NCBI GenBank assembly: GCA_021787035.1
Contig: JAJYMM010000228.1
Span: forward strand, 1-64,000
Reading direction: 5' to 3'
From: Actinomycetes bacterium
GTDB taxonomy: Bacteria > Actinomycetota > Acidimicrobiia > Acidimicrobiales > Palsa-688
DNA: 64,000 nt
The notes below the pieces were generated by a model. The model was given only the letters and a program-made list of their open reading frames with translations. It had not been told where the DNA came from and ran no database searches. The translations under genes and the position numbers were made by a program. Below, piece after piece: positions 33,388 through 43,063 of this stretch. Each line of letters opens with the position of its first letter. The first letter of the stretch is position 1.

Positions 33388-36114
33388 CTAGGAGCTGAGG
33401 CTTACGCCGGGGCAGGAGCTCTCTTCGCAGCTGACCGTTGGCCACGTACCGACGGGGACGCCGGCAGCGCCTTCCGACGTAGGGATCGTGCCCAGGCTGA
33501 GCCCGTCGGAGATCTTGAAACTTCCAACGAGAGGAGGGGCCACGGGGCTCGTTGTCGCGATGGCCGAGCGGGTGGTAGGGGTCTGGCCCGATGGGAGCGA
33601 CGTCGGCACCGGGCGCGGGCTCGTTGTCCCGGCCCCCCCAGCGGTCATATCTGTACGAACCGTCTCGCCAGAGCCGGTCACCTGAAGAGCATCCGGGAGC
33701 GTGACGGAGATTGTCCCGGCCGCGTTGAGCACGCTGAGCGGGTAAAGGCCGCTCGGCAGGCCCATTATGCTGACATCTACCTCCTGGGAGGAATCGAAGG
33801 TTACTGGTTCCCAGCTTCCTCCAATCTTCACAGCCGCGTTCTCGGGCAGCCTGTCACCGAAGACGGAGACATCGGCCGTTACCCTTGGGGCGATCACGTC
33901 CGGCGAGATCTGTGTGATCTTGAACGCGCCCATGGGGATGGTGGGCTCGACTGGTTCACGCCCAGCTGTAGTGGTCGTGAGCCCTGTCCGGGTCGGGACA
34001 AGAGGAAGGGTCGCCGATGCCGGGGTGGGTGGGGCCGGCGTTGTGGGCGCGTCTGCTGAGCTGGCGGCGCCCGTCGCCGGCACCCCCGTCGCCGGCACCC
34101 CGCCCTCGGGGGACGTGCCCGCGAAGCTTGGCGGTGCCGCGAGGCTCGGGGACGCCGAACTTGGTGGTCCGACGTTGAAAAATACTGCCTCGGGGTGCCC
34201 GACCATGGCCCCAGTGGGGGCGGCTACCAAAGAGGCGACGAGGGCGTAGCTCCCTGAAGGAAGCGAGGCCGACAGCTTTGTAGTGAGCCCCGGCCCGGTG
34301 AAGGCTCTCGGCACTGAGCCAAAGCCCAGCAGGGCCTGGCCCTCGGGGCCGGTTACCGTCTCGCCGATCTGGCCTTGACCCTCCCACCCAAGGCGCTGCC
34401 CCACTACTCCATACATCCGCCCCCGGTAGGCGTATGCGAGGTCGGTCTTCAGGGTGAGCGCGCTGGCGTCTTCAACGACTGGGGAGGCAACCTTGGCAGT
34501 CACGCTGAACTGGCTCGGCTTGCTGGGGATGATGTCGTTCATGCCTGTGAAGGTGAAACTAACGGGGCCCTGCACGGATGCAACTGCGGCCGCCGCGTCG
34601 AGGCGCCCGCCGGTGACGGTGAGACCGGCAAGAGAACGGGGGTGGTCGACTGTATCGAGGATGTCTGTTTTTATCTGTTCGGGGCTTAGCGAGGGATCTT
34701 CGGACAGCATCAAGGCAGCGGTCGCCGAGACCATGGGCGTAGCAAAGCTGGTGCCGTTTGCGAAAACGAAGCTGCCGTCAGGCTCTTGACCAAGGATGTA
34801 GGAGCCGGGCGCCATCAAGTCGACGGTAGAGGGGCCGTAATCGGAGAAGCTCGCCTTGGCGTCGTTCATGTCCGAGGCACCCACCGAGATCACATTCGGG
34901 TATTTGGACGCCAGGTTTGCTGGGCTCACGGTGTAGCTGTCGTTGTCCTTGCTGAAGTTGCCTGCGGCGGCGACGACGAGCACTCCTGCGTTCTCGGCGT
35001 CGGCCGCCAGCTCGTCCAAGAGCGTGTCGTTTCCTAGAAAAGCGAGTGAAAGGTTAATGATCTTGGCGCCGTGGTGAATTGCGTACCATCCGGCTTCGTA
35101 GACACAAAGGTCGCTAACGGTGGAGCCGTCCGTGCACTTCAGGTTCATGACCTTGGCACCTGGGGCAATGCCGGCGGCCCCGACACCGTTGCCTGCTTTG
35201 GCCGCAAGCACGTCAGCCACGAGAGTCCCGTGGTCGTAGTCGGTGGCCTTGCCTATGGGGCTGACATCAGAGCTGAGAGGGTACGTCGTGAAGTTTTCTG
35301 ACAAAGGTGACACCTGTCCCGCGAGTTCCGGGATGTTGCTTGCGACCCCGGTGTCGACATCGGCGATCGTTACGCCTGAGCCCAGGGAGTAGGGCCAAGC
35401 CTGGGCCGCGTCAGCAGAGGCTCCTGGGGTGGACCTCGAGCCTTGGTTGCTGCCGTTTAGACTGCCGATCCCGCCCTGTCCCCAGTTGGCCAAATAATAC
35501 GCCTCTTGGAAGTATGGGTCGTTGGGCGGTGCTGGCTCTGTGGTCGTGGACGCGCTCTCCAGGCGGCCGAGGAGCTCCGGGCTAACGGAGGTCGCCCCGC
35601 TGGCGCGGCGAAGTGCCTTTCCCGAGAGCGTGGTCGTGACGGCGTAGTAGCCCTGTCCGGCGACCTGGACTCTTTTCACGCCGGGGATCCGGGCCAACAT
35701 AGCTTCCACTGCTACGGGGTCTAGCGCGACGGTCAGTCTCGCCTTGCTCTTGCTTGGCACGGATGAGGATGCAGCCTTGCTGGATGCTGGGCCTGGCATG
35801 GTGGATGAAGCGCTCGAGGGTGCACTCGACGAAGCAGCCGTGCCGGCCGCTGTGGCTGACATGGGTGGGGACCCAGCCTTTGCTTGGGGAGTTTGTGTCA
35901 CGAGACGGACGATGAAGTGGTTGAAGCCGTCATGCCACTCGGGCGGGGGAGCTGCGTCGGCAGGGAGGATGCGAAAGCGTTCGTTGGTCGGTCCCCTCAC
36001 GCTGCCACCGGCAACGTAAGCGATAATCGTCACGACTACAAATAGCGTTAACCGTTTGGCGGCGACGACCTTTCGCCTGCGCGACTTTTTACCCCGAAAG
36101 CTCAGCCTTGACAT
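33388..36114 (-). CDS. Membrane-anchored S8 (subtilisin-like) serine protease
   Basis: A 908-residue protein. One hydrophobic segment (about residues 20-40) follows a basic N-terminus and acts as signal or anchor. After a Ser/Ala/Pro linker and a propeptide-like region comes the peptidase S8 domain (about 210-510). The triad is Asp in VTIADVDTGV, His in YDHGTLVADV and Ser in NGTSFATPMVSA, with AAAGNF as the oxyanion asparagine. The C-terminal 350 residues carry beta-rich segments, one IPT/TIG-like (PRVTADVSVFGDRLPENAAVKIGG), separated by Pro/Thr linkers, and a CEESSC pair near the end. It probably cleaves surface or secreted proteins; the target is unknown. Confidence 0.88.
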   Translation of the reverse strand: MSRLSFRGKKSRRRKVVAAKRLTLFVVVTIIAYVAGGSVRGPTNERFRILPADAAPPPEWHDGFNHFIVRLVTQTPQAKAGSPPMSATAAGTAASSSAPSSASSTMPGPASSKAASSSVPSKSKARLTVALDPVAVEAMLARIPGVKRVQVAGQGYYAVTTTLSGKALRRASGATSVSPELLGRLESASTTTEPAPPNDPYFQEAYYLANWGQGGIGSLNGSNQGSRSTPGASADAAQAWPYSLGSGVTIADVDTGVASNIPELAGQVSPLSENFTTYPLSSDVSPIGKATDYDHGTLVADVLAAKAGNGVGAAGIAPGAKVMNLKCTDGSTVSDLCVYEAGWYAIHHGAKIINLSLAFLGNDTLLDELAADAENAGVLVVAAAGNFSKDNDSYTVSPANLASKYPNVISVGASDMNDAKASFSDYGPSTVDLMAPGSYILGQEPDGSFVFANGTSFATPMVSATAALMLSEDPSLSPEQIKTDILDTVDHPRSLAGLTVTGGRLDAAAAVASVQGPVSFTFTGMNDIIPSKPSQFSVTAKVASPVVEDASALTLKTDLAYAYRGRMYGVVGQRLGWEGQGQIGETVTGPEGQALLGFGSVPRAFTGPGLTTKLSASLPSGSYALVASLVAAPTGAMVGHPEAVFFNVGPPSSASPSLAAPPSFAGTSPEGGVPATGVPATGAASSADAPTTPAPPTPASATLPLVPTRTGLTTTTAGREPVEPTIPMGAFKITQISPDVIAPRVTADVSVFGDRLPENAAVKIGGSWEPVTFDSSQEVDVSIMGLPSGLYPLSVLNAAGTISVTLPDALQVTGSGETVRTDMTAGGAGTTSPRPVPTSLPSGQTPTTRSAIATTSPVAPPLVGSFKISDGLSLGTIPTSEGAAGVPVGTWPTVSCEESSCPGVSLSS

Positions 36115-36603
36115 GCTGTCACGGTTGCGTTGGGGTCCTGGACGCGAGCCTCGGCCTCCGTCGTTGGAGCGCGTCTACACCAAGCTGAGCCGAGGGGGCG
36201 GTGGTTACCCCAGTTTGGGTGCGCGCCCCTGCCTGCGAACGCGTAAAGGGACAAGGCTCGGGGCACCGACTCTAGCTCGGTCGCCCGGTCGCATTTCTTG
36301 AGAGATGGGCCCACTTTTCCGGAGCCACGATCGTGACCAAGGTCTCAATTTTGGAGCCATATCCCACGGGTCCGGTGGCCGTTCAGGTATAGGGGCTTTG
36401 GTCACACGTGCTCACCGTGGACGAGAGGGCCATCAACACATGCGAGTGAGACGCCGATCATCAACGGGTGCTAGCCAAGGGCCGGGTGCGATGTTAGAAC
36501 ACGCTCAATTTGCGGTGCTCACCTGGGCAACTGGATGGTGGGCCGGCAAAGCAGAGGCCGCCCGTCGCCCTGGAACCCGCCTGAGGACGGTCTAAGGGCT
36601 GCG
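36115..36603. other. Divergent intergenic region
   Basis: About 490 bp between the protease and GGDEF-EAL gene starts. No coding sequence is supported. The protease-proximal half is strongly GC-rich and, on the minus strand around 36130-36270, could fold into several hairpins; a structured leader is possible but not identified. Confidence 0.4.
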
Positions 36604-39600
36604 ATGGGCTCCCTCAATGCTCGGCGAAAAGCGAGAACAAGCTGCGGGACGGCGAGGAGGGGCGGCCCGCAGGGGACCTGGCTCGGCCGGCTCAGCCAAT
36701 TGGCACTGGACTGTGCGGACGAGACGGAGATTGCAGAGGCTGCGGTACGCGCCGTGGCTAGGGCACTTCGTGTGGACATGGCCCAGTACCTGGAACTGCA
36801 CCCGGCAGATGGCGCCTTGGCACTGCGTGCAGCCGTCGGCCTGCCACGCGGTCTCGTTGGAAAGGCCGGCATCCTGGCCCATCACAATGGGTCGTTTTAC
36901 GGGTTCGTGCTGGCTTCGGAGCGACCTGTAGCCGTTGCCGACCTGAGGAGCGACAGCCGTTTCACCCCTTCAGCATTCGTTGCAGGTCTCGGCGCGACCA
37001 GCGCATTGGGCACCGCAGTGCGCGGATCCTCAGGAGAGGTCCTTGGTGTGCTGGGAGCCCAGTCGCGCACCGGGCGGCGCTTCAGCGACTTTGAAACCGA
37101 GGCCATGAAGACGATTGCTAACGTGCTTTCGCTAGCCGTCGTCCGGCGGAGGAGCGAAGGGCGGTTCCAGGCCGTCGTCCAGAACTCGAGCGACTTCATC
37201 GCTGTCGTCGATGCAAAAGGCGCCCTTAGTTACTGCAACCCGGCGCTGCGCAAGCTGTTCGGGCTGGGCGACGGCGACGTCCGGGGCGTGAGCACGGAGT
37301 GCTTTGTCCACCCAGACGACCTGGCCCGGGCCACGGCAGCCTTTAGGCGCGACGTATCGGAGCCAGGACGTGGCCCGAGAGCAGTGAACCGGTTCCAGAC
37401 GGCTTCGGGCGAGTGGCGCCATCTCGAAGTGGTGGCCACGAACTGCCTAGACGACCCCGCCGTCAGAGGGGTAGTGCTAAACGGCAGGGACGTCACGGAG
37501 ACGACGAGGCTGACCAGGGTGCTACGGACTCTGAGCGCAGGCAACCACGCCCTGGTGAGCGCGAGTGACGAGACCTCTTTGTTGAACGACGTGTGCAGGG
37601 CAATCGTCGAAGTTGGGGGCTTCCCGCTCGCTTGGGCGGGATATGCCGAGCGCGGCACCGGGCGCAATCTCAGACCCGTTGCGTCGGCCGGGCTCTCCGA
37701 TTACCTGGAGGGACTGAGGGTGAGCTGGGCAGACGATGCAGAAGGTCGGGGCCCTGCAGGCACGGCAGTGCGCGCCGGCGAGGCCCAGGTAATCTCCAAC
37801 TTAGCGGCCGAGGCTTCCTTCGGACCTTGGCGGGAGGCGGCGCACCGCTTTGGCCTCCGCTCTGCCTGCGCCCTTCCGCTTCGCGTGCAAACCGAGGTTG
37901 TCGGGGTGCTGTCGATCTACGCTGCGGAACTCGACGCTTTCGGGCCGGAGGAGGTTTCACTGCTCCAAGAGCTGGCCCAGGATCTCTCTTATGGGGCTGC
38001 TCGTCTCCGCGACGCTGTTTCGCTCCGAGCGAGCGAGCAGCGGTTCCGGGCCCTGGCCGGCTCGGCGCCGATCGGCGTCGTCGAGATTTCGGCTACGGGC
38101 GAGATCGAATACGCCAATGCCCGCGTGGCAGAGATAACGGGTCACAGCACCGAAGACCTTCTGAGCGGGCACTGGATCGACCACGTCCATGCTGACAACC
38201 TGCCGGAGACGCTCGCCACGCTTGAAAAGGCCCGAGCGGGGGAGGTGGCGGTGGCGAAGTTCCGCCTGAGGCACCCTGGAAACGAGGATCGCCATGTGCG
38301 CGTCTCGGTTGGGCCAAAGGGTGGCGACATGGCCAACGGTTCGGTCGTGACGGTCGAGGATGTGACCGATGAGACGCTCGCCCAAGAAGCCATTGCCTAC
38401 CAGGCGACCCACGACCCCCTGACGGGTCTCGCGAACCGAGCCCTGTTCCTGCAAAGCCTTGATGAAGTGATGTCTCAGGACACGCGCGCTGGCGGCTTCG
38501 CTGTGCTCCTTCTCGACCTGGACCGCTTCAAGGTGGTGAACGACTCCCTCGGCCACCTGGCTGGAGACGAGGTGCTGAGGCAAGTGGCGGAGCGCTTTAC
38601 CCGCGCTGCGAGGGAGGGCGACGTCGTGGCTCGGTTCAGCGGCGACGAGTTTATGTTCATCATGCATGGCGTCCGCGACTCCAAAGACCCGGCCGCGGTG
38701 GCTACGCGCCTGCTCAGCCTGCTGGAAGCCCCCGTGAGCGCTGCCGGCCGGGAGCTCTGGGTGACGGCCAGCTTGGGGATCGTCGTGCCGAGCTGTCAGC
38801 GCGATGCGACTGCCATTTTGCGCGACGCCGACGCCGCAATGTACCGGGCCAAGGCGATGGGCCGCAACCGCTGGGCCTTGTTTGACGATGCCTTCCATGC
38901 GGAGTCGGTTAGGCGCTTGGCTTTGGAGGCGGACTTGCAGCGCGCCATCGAGCGGCAAGAACTCGAGGTCCACTACCAGCCACTGGTCGATCCCGTGACC
39001 GGCCGGCCGAAGTCTGCCGAGGCCTTGGTGCGCTGGCGGAGCCCAAGCCGCGGGCTCGTCATGCCGAGCGAGTTCGTCCCCTTGGCTGAAGAGACGGGGC
39101 TCATCGGCCCGATCGGCGCCTGGGTCCTCGAGCGCGCCATAGCCCAGGTGGCGGCTTGGGACCAAGCTGGCGGCCCGTGCCTAGAGGAGGTGGCCGTCAA
39201 CCTGTCGGCCCGACAGCTCGACGACCCGGCTACGTCTCTTACGGTCGAGGACCTGCTCACTCGCTACGGCATTGCCCCGAGCCGGCTATGCGTCGAGGTG
39301 ACCGAATCCGTGCTCATGGCCGATACGCTCGCCGCCCGCCAAACGCTTGAGGCCTTTCGGGCACTCGGCTTGCGTGTGGCGATCGACGACTTTGGCACCG
39401 GGTATTCGTCCTTGGCCTACCTCCATGCCTTGCCGGTCACGACGGTCAAGGTCGACCGCATGTTCGTCGAACGATTGGGAGCCGAGGACGACTCGACAGC
39501 GGTGGTGAAAGCAGTGGTCGAGATGAGCCACGCGATGGGGTTGAACGTCGTTGCCGAAGGGGTGAGCAGCGCCGGCCTCAATGTGCTCGTGGCGGGCCTC

Positions 39601-39753
39601 GGGTGCGAAAGGGCCCAAGGCTTTCACTGGGCAAGGCCTCTGCCATCGGTGGAGTTCGCAGCCTGGTGGCGGAAAACGAGTTCGGTCCCCGACCTTGGGG
39701 AAGCCGCGGCCTCCCGCAACCATCGGGGGTCTCAAGAATCGGCGGGTGTCTAG
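36604..39753 (+). CDS. GAF-PAS-GAF-PAS-GGDEF-EAL cyclic di-GMP protein
   Basis: A soluble sensor of about 1050 residues. Order: GAF (about 20-185), PAS (about 185-310), GAF (about 310-475), PAS (about 480-600), GGDEF (about 605-770), EAL (about 785-1030). The GGDEF motif is SGDEF, with an upstream RxxD (REGD) product-inhibition site five residues before it. The EAL half keeps AEALVRW, VNLSARQL, DDFGTGYSSL and VAEGV, so phosphodiesterase activity is likely. Both making and breaking c-di-GMP are plausible. I chose ATG 36604 (AAGGG 5 nt upstream); ATG 36535 is in frame. No membrane segment is seen. Confidence 0.9.
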   Translation: MGSLNARRKARTSCGTARRGGPQGTWLGRLSQLALDCADETEIAEAAVRAVARALRVDMAQYLELHPADGALALRAAVGLPRGLVGKAGILAHHNGSFYGFVLASERPVAVADLRSDSRFTPSAFVAGLGATSALGTAVRGSSGEVLGVLGAQSRTGRRFSDFETEAMKTIANVLSLAVVRRRSEGRFQAVVQNSSDFIAVVDAKGALSYCNPALRKLFGLGDGDVRGVSTECFVHPDDLARATAAFRRDVSEPGRGPRAVNRFQTASGEWRHLEVVATNCLDDPAVRGVVLNGRDVTETTRLTRVLRTLSAGNHALVSASDETSLLNDVCRAIVEVGGFPLAWAGYAERGTGRNLRPVASAGLSDYLEGLRVSWADDAEGRGPAGTAVRAGEAQVISNLAAEASFGPWREAAHRFGLRSACALPLRVQTEVVGVLSIYAAELDAFGPEEVSLLQELAQDLSYGAARLRDAVSLRASEQRFRALAGSAPIGVVEISATGEIEYANARVAEITGHSTEDLLSGHWIDHVHADNLPETLATLEKARAGEVAVAKFRLRHPGNEDRHVRVSVGPKGGDMANGSVVTVEDVTDETLAQEAIAYQATHDPLTGLANRALFLQSLDEVMSQDTRAGGFAVLLLDLDRFKVVNDSLGHLAGDEVLRQVAERFTRAAREGDVVARFSGDEFMFIMHGVRDSKDPAAVATRLLSLLEAPVSAAGRELWVTASLGIVVPSCQRDATAILRDADAAMYRAKAMGRNRWALFDDAFHAESVRRLALEADLQRAIERQELEVHYQPLVDPVTGRPKSAEALVRWRSPSRGLVMPSEFVPLAEETGLIGPIGAWVLERAIAQVAAWDQAGGPCLEEVAVNLSARQLDDPATSLTVEDLLTRYGIAPSRLCVEVTESVLMADTLAARQTLEAFRALGLRVAIDDFGTGYSSLAYLHALPVTTVKVDRMFVERLGAEDDSTAVVKAVVEMSHAMGLNVVAEGVSSAGLNVLVAGLGCERAQGFHWARPLPSVEFAAWWRKTSSVPDLGEAAASRNHRGSQESAGV

Positions 39754-39765
39754 ATTAAATCTAGA
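39749..39765. promoter_or_regulatory. 17-bp palindrome spanning the stop codon
   Basis: TCTAGATT and AATCTAGA flank a central A, and the TAG stop of the GGDEF-EAL gene lies inside. It may act as a 3' hairpin or a regulator site. Confidence 0.45.
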
Positions 39766-39898
39766 TGGGGCGGTGGGCCGATTGCGGCCGCTGGCAACTA
39801 CTCGGCGCCTCAAGTGCCCGCGGGTGTTTCGACATGGCGAGCGCTCTAAGTGGCAGCCCTTCCCACGACCGCAAGTAGCCGCCGGTAGCCGCAGGCAG

Positions 39899-40666
39899 TT
39901 AGCTGCTTTGCGTGCTTTGCGCGGTGGCATCGGTCCATGGCCAAGGGCAAGCGTCCGGGCCCGCTTCAGGAAGGCCCAGACAGCGCCGGAGGTCATCGAG
40001 CAATAGCCCGCTCGCCGGTGGGTCTTCGAGGACGAGGCCGTCAGAAGTGACTGCTTTGCAATAGGCGCCGTCCTTACGAGTGACAATGCAGGCCATGCGC
40101 ACTGTTGCCCGATGGGGGGCGGGAGTGTACGGTCCGCCCGGTTGGCTGGGCCCGACCTGGCTAAGGACCGAAGCCATGCGGCTGGCGGGTTGGCCGAGGC
40201 GTTGGCTGCCGGGGACCGCCGTGCCGTCACCGGGTCGGCTGCCCTGCGCCTGCTCCGTAGCCTGCTCCGTAGCCTGCTCCGTAGCCGTAGCCGTAGCCGT
40301 AGCCGTAGCCGTAGCCGTAGCCGTAGCCGTAGCCGTAGCCGTAGCCGTAGCCGTAGCCGTAGCCTGCGCCGTAGCCGACGCCTGCAGCTGCGCCGTCGCC
40401 TGGGCCGTAACCGTAGCCGTAGCCGGCGCCGGGGCGGGGACCGGGATCGTGTGCCCAGTGGCCACGACGCCGACGGCGTCCCATTCAGGTGGAGCAAGCC
40501 GGCCTAGGAGGGCGTCGGGCTCCTCGGAGAGGCCGAGGGCGAAGGAGCCTTCCTCGCCGCTCCCGGGGTCGGAACATACATAGGCCCAGGTCGGTCTTCC
40601 AGCCTGTGCGACGTGCTCACTCAGGGCGTCGAAGAGCACTTCTACCAATCGCTGCCAGTCTCGCAT
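39899..40666 (-). CDS. Unknown protein with Ala-Thr dipeptide repeat
   Basis: A protein of about 255 residues. The N-terminal 65 or so residues (MRDWQRLVEVLFDALSEHV ... WAYVCSD) and the C-terminal 55 (RMACIVTRKDGAYCKAVTSDG ... LDDLRRCLGL) look like normal protein. They flank a long AT/AQ dipeptide stretch encoded by a GTAGCC hexanucleotide repeat. The same DNA is open in all frames, giving YG and VA dipeptides elsewhere; flanking composition makes this frame the best. Start at ATG 40666 is preferred over the upstream 40702. No function can be assigned. Confidence 0.6.
   Translation of the reverse strand: MRDWQRLVEVLFDALSEHVAQAGRPTWAYVCSDPGSGEEGSFALGLSEEPDALLGRLAPPEWDAVGVVATGHTIPVPAPAPATATVTAQATAQLQASATAQATATATATATATATATATATATATATATEQATEQATEQAQGSRPGDGTAVPGSQRLGQPASRMASVLSQVGPSQPGGPYTPAPHRATVRMACIVTRKDGAYCKAVTSDGLVLEDPPASGLLLDDLRRCLGLPEAGPDACPWPWTDATAQSTQSS
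40281..40364. repeat. Hexanucleotide microsatellite (GTAGCC)14
   Basis: Fourteen perfect consecutive copies of GTAGCC inside the coding sequence of the preceding entry, flanked on the left by copies of GTAGCCTGCTCC and on the right by variant units. Because the unit is 6 bp, slippage would change protein length without shifting the frame. Confidence 0.95.
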
Positions 40667-40847
40667 GGCACTACCCCCACGCACGTGCTGAACCACGTGC
40701 AACGAAAAGCACGTTGGGGGCGGGCACCTGTGCCCCGAGAACTACGGGCCCGCTCCATACTACGCCCGCGCCGGCCCCGGCGCCATGTTTGCGACCAGCT
40801 GGGGCCGCCCACCAAGGCCTTGTCGCACGGTAGGCTCAGCGTCTCAT

Positions 40848-42368
40848 ATGAAAGCCGAAATCGCCCCGCTCGAGGGCAACAGGGTCAAGCTCTCTGTCGA
40901 GGTGGACGAGGTCGAGGTCGAGCAGGCGATCGACGCGACCTTCGACAGGCTGACCAGGGAGTTGCAGGTGCCGGGCTTCCGCCGCGGCAAAGTCCCCCGG
41001 CGAGTGCTCGAAGCGCGGCTCGGTCGCCCTCGGGCTCGTCAGGAGGCGCTTGACAGCCATATACCCGAGTGGTATGCGCGAGCGGTCACCGACAAGAGCG
41101 TTGACGTGATTGCCGACCCCCAGATAGAGGTCACCGGGGGTGAAGAGGACGGGGCCTTGTTGTTCGACGCCGTTGTCGAAGTGAGGCCGCGTCTCCACCT
41201 GGAGGGCTACGAAGCGCTTCAAGTGAAGGTCCCCAGCCCAGAGGTGAGCGAAGACGACGTCCAAGCCCAAGTGGACAGGCTGAGGGGCAACTTCGCGGAG
41301 CTTGCTGTTGTCGAGCGCGAGGCCAGGACCGGCGACAGTGTCGTCGTCGACATGACGGCTACCCGAGACGGCAAGCCGCTGGCGAGCCTCTCCTATACCG
41401 ACTACTCGGTGGAGCTGGGATCGGGCAACGACCTCCCTGGCCTCGACGAGCACGTCCCCGGGGCCAAGGCCGGTGACACCGTCGAGTTCGACACGGACCT
41501 GGGGGGACCTGTCCACCTCGAGGTGACCGTCAAGCAGGTGCAGGAGAAGGTCCTGCCCGAGGAGACCGACGAGTGGGCATCTGAGGCATCGGAGTTCAGC
41601 ACCAGCGCCGAACTGCGAGAAGACATCCGGAACCGCTTCGCCGCTGACAAGCGTTCCTTCGCTGCGGCAGCGTTCCGGGACGGGACGTGGAGGGCTCTCG
41701 TGGGTTTGGTGACCGAGGAGCCCCCCGCTGCACTGGTCGATGCCGAGACGAGGCGGATGGCGGAGGCATTAGGCAGGAGGCTCGATGCGCAAGGTATCCC
41801 CCTCCAGCGCTACCTGAATGCCATTGGCAGCACGGTGGAGCAAGTCGTCGGCGAATTGCGTGCTCAGGCGGTGCCGGCAGTGAAGGCTGACCTTGCCCTC
41901 CGCGCGGTGGCAGACGACCTCGCGATCGAGCCTTCCGAGGCGGAGATGGACGAGTTCATGGACCGGTTGGCGAGGCAGTCGGGTGTGCCCTCAGACATTT
42001 TCAGGCTGCAGGTAGAGCGCGCGGGACAGCGTCTGGCGGTACGATCAGATTTAAGGAAGAGCAAGGCCTTCGACTGGTTGGTCGAGCACGCCGAGGTGAC
42101 CGACGAGGAGGGCAAACCCGTGGACCGGGCACTGCTGACAGCTGAGAGCCATGCGCCAGAGGCAGGGACCGAAGTCGATGACGAAGCCGGGAGCTCCTTC
42201 TCTACAGGTGAAGCAGGCGGCCCGGCGAGCCTCGAGTTGGCAAGCGGGGTGCTGGGCGAGCCCCAGCCGGCGTCGTCCACGACAGAGCCGGCGTCGTCCA
42301 CGACAGAGCCGGCGCCGTCCACGACAGAGCCGGCGGGTACCGCTGGCACGGGAGGGAGCAGCGAGTGA
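40848..42368 (+). CDS. tig: Trigger factor, ribosome-associated chaperone and peptidyl-prolyl isomerase
   Basis: A 506-residue protein. The N-terminal ribosome-binding domain has [19 protein letters not shown] (the GFRxGxxP signature) at about residues 42-60, then an FKBP-like domain ([13 protein letters not shown]) and a C-terminal helical domain. It binds nascent chains at the ribosome exit. The last 75 residues form an acidic Ser/Thr/Pro tail with three 7-residue PAxSTTE repeats, longer than usual. ATG 40848 has no good Shine-Dalgarno. Its stop overlaps the clpP GTG start. Confidence 0.95.
   Translation: MKAEIAPLEGNRVKLSVEVDEVEVEQAIDATFDRLTRELQVPGFRRGKVPRRVLEARLGRPRARQEALDSHIPEWYARAVTDKSVDVIADPQIEVTGGEEDGALLFDAVVEVRPRLHLEGYEALQVKVPSPEVSEDDVQAQVDRLRGNFAELAVVEREARTGDSVVVDMTATRDGKPLASLSYTDYSVELGSGNDLPGLDEHVPGAKAGDTVEFDTDLGGPVHLEVTVKQVQEKVLPEETDEWASEASEFSTSAELREDIRNRFAADKRSFAAAAFRDGTWRALVGLVTEEPPAALVDAETRRMAEALGRRLDAQGIPLQRYLNAIGSTVEQVVGELRAQAVPAVKADLALRAVADDLAIEPSEAEMDEFMDRLARQSGVPSDIFRLQVERAGQRLAVRSDLRKSKAFDWLVEHAEVTDEEGKPVDRALLTAESHAPEAGTEVDDEAGSSFSTGEAGGPASLELASGVLGEPQPASSTTEPASSTTEPAPSTTEPAGTAGTGGSSE
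42267..42329 (+). repeat. 21-bp coding tandem repeat in tig
   Basis: Three copies of a 21-bp unit encoding PA(S/P)STTE near the trigger factor C-terminus; units one and two are identical. Confidence 0.85.
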
Positions 42369-43045
42369 ACCGCCCAACGGCCGGTGTGCCCGGCATCCGG
42401 TACGCTGGCTACCAGCATGTGGTCGACCAGTACCACGTCCCGGGGATATTCGAGCAGACCAACCGGGGAGAGCGGGGTTACGACCTGTTCTCGCGGATGC
42501 TCGAAGAAAACATCGTTTTTCTTGGGACCCCCATAGACGACTATGTAGCCAACGCAGTATGTGCACAGCTGCTCTACTTGGAGTACAAGAACCCTGACAA
42601 GGACATCAGCATCTACATCAACTCGCCGGGCGGCGACATCACCGCTTTGTTCGCCGTTTACGACACGATGAAGTTCGTCCGCAATGACATCTCGACCTTC
42701 TGCTACGGGCAGGCGGCGTCGGCGGCGGCTGTGCTCTTGGCCGGGGGCACCAGAGGGAAGCGCTACTCCTTGCCCCATGCACGCATACTCTTGCACCAGC
42801 CCTACGGTGGGGCGGCCGGCCAGGCTGCAGATATCGAGATCCAGGCAAAGGAGATCATCCGCATGCGGGACCTGCTCAACGAGATGATCGCTATGGACAC
42901 GGGGCAATCACTGGAGAAGGTGCAGGCGGACACCGATAGGGATTTCATTATGAGCGCCGCTGAGGCCCACGACTACGGCATCATCGACGAAGTGATCACG
43001 AGCCGAGAGCTGTCTGGCGTGCCCCAGGCTGCAGGGGTGGCTTGA
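42365..43045 (+). CDS. clpP: ATP-dependent Clp protease proteolytic subunit
   Basis: A 226-residue serine peptidase. The triad is Ser119 ([11 protein letters not shown]), His144 (RILLHQP) and Asp near 193 (ADTDRDF); the spacing matches E. coli S97/H122/D171. INSPGGD is the oxyanion strand. It forms the tetradecameric barrel that partners with ClpX, encoded 18 bp downstream. An N-terminal extension of about 25 residues suggests a propeptide. GTG 42365 overlaps the tig stop (GTGA). Actinobacteria often have two ClpP copies; only one is in this window. Confidence 0.96.
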   Translation: MNRPTAGVPGIRYAGYQHVVDQYHVPGIFEQTNRGERGYDLFSRMLEENIVFLGTPIDDYVANAVCAQLLYLEYKNPDKDISIYINSPGGDITALFAVYDTMKFVRNDISTFCYGQAASAAAVLLAGGTRGKRYSLPHARILLHQPYGGAAGQAADIEIQAKEIIRMRDLLNEMIAMDTGQSLEKVQADTDRDFIMSAAEAHDYGIIDEVITSRELSGVPQAAGVA

Positions 43046-43063
43046 GGGACGGGGCAGGAGACC

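Noticed and set aside
32806-34059. Long plus-strand open frame of about 417 codons
   Set aside because: It runs through the tRNA-Pro gene and then antisense to the subtilase gene; no domain is recognisable and composition is that of a shadow frame.
40227-40484. Minus-strand frame encoding a Tyr-Gly repeat protein of 85 residues
   Set aside because: It is the hexanucleotide repeat read in another frame; the flanking sequence looks like normal protein only in the 39899-40666 frame.
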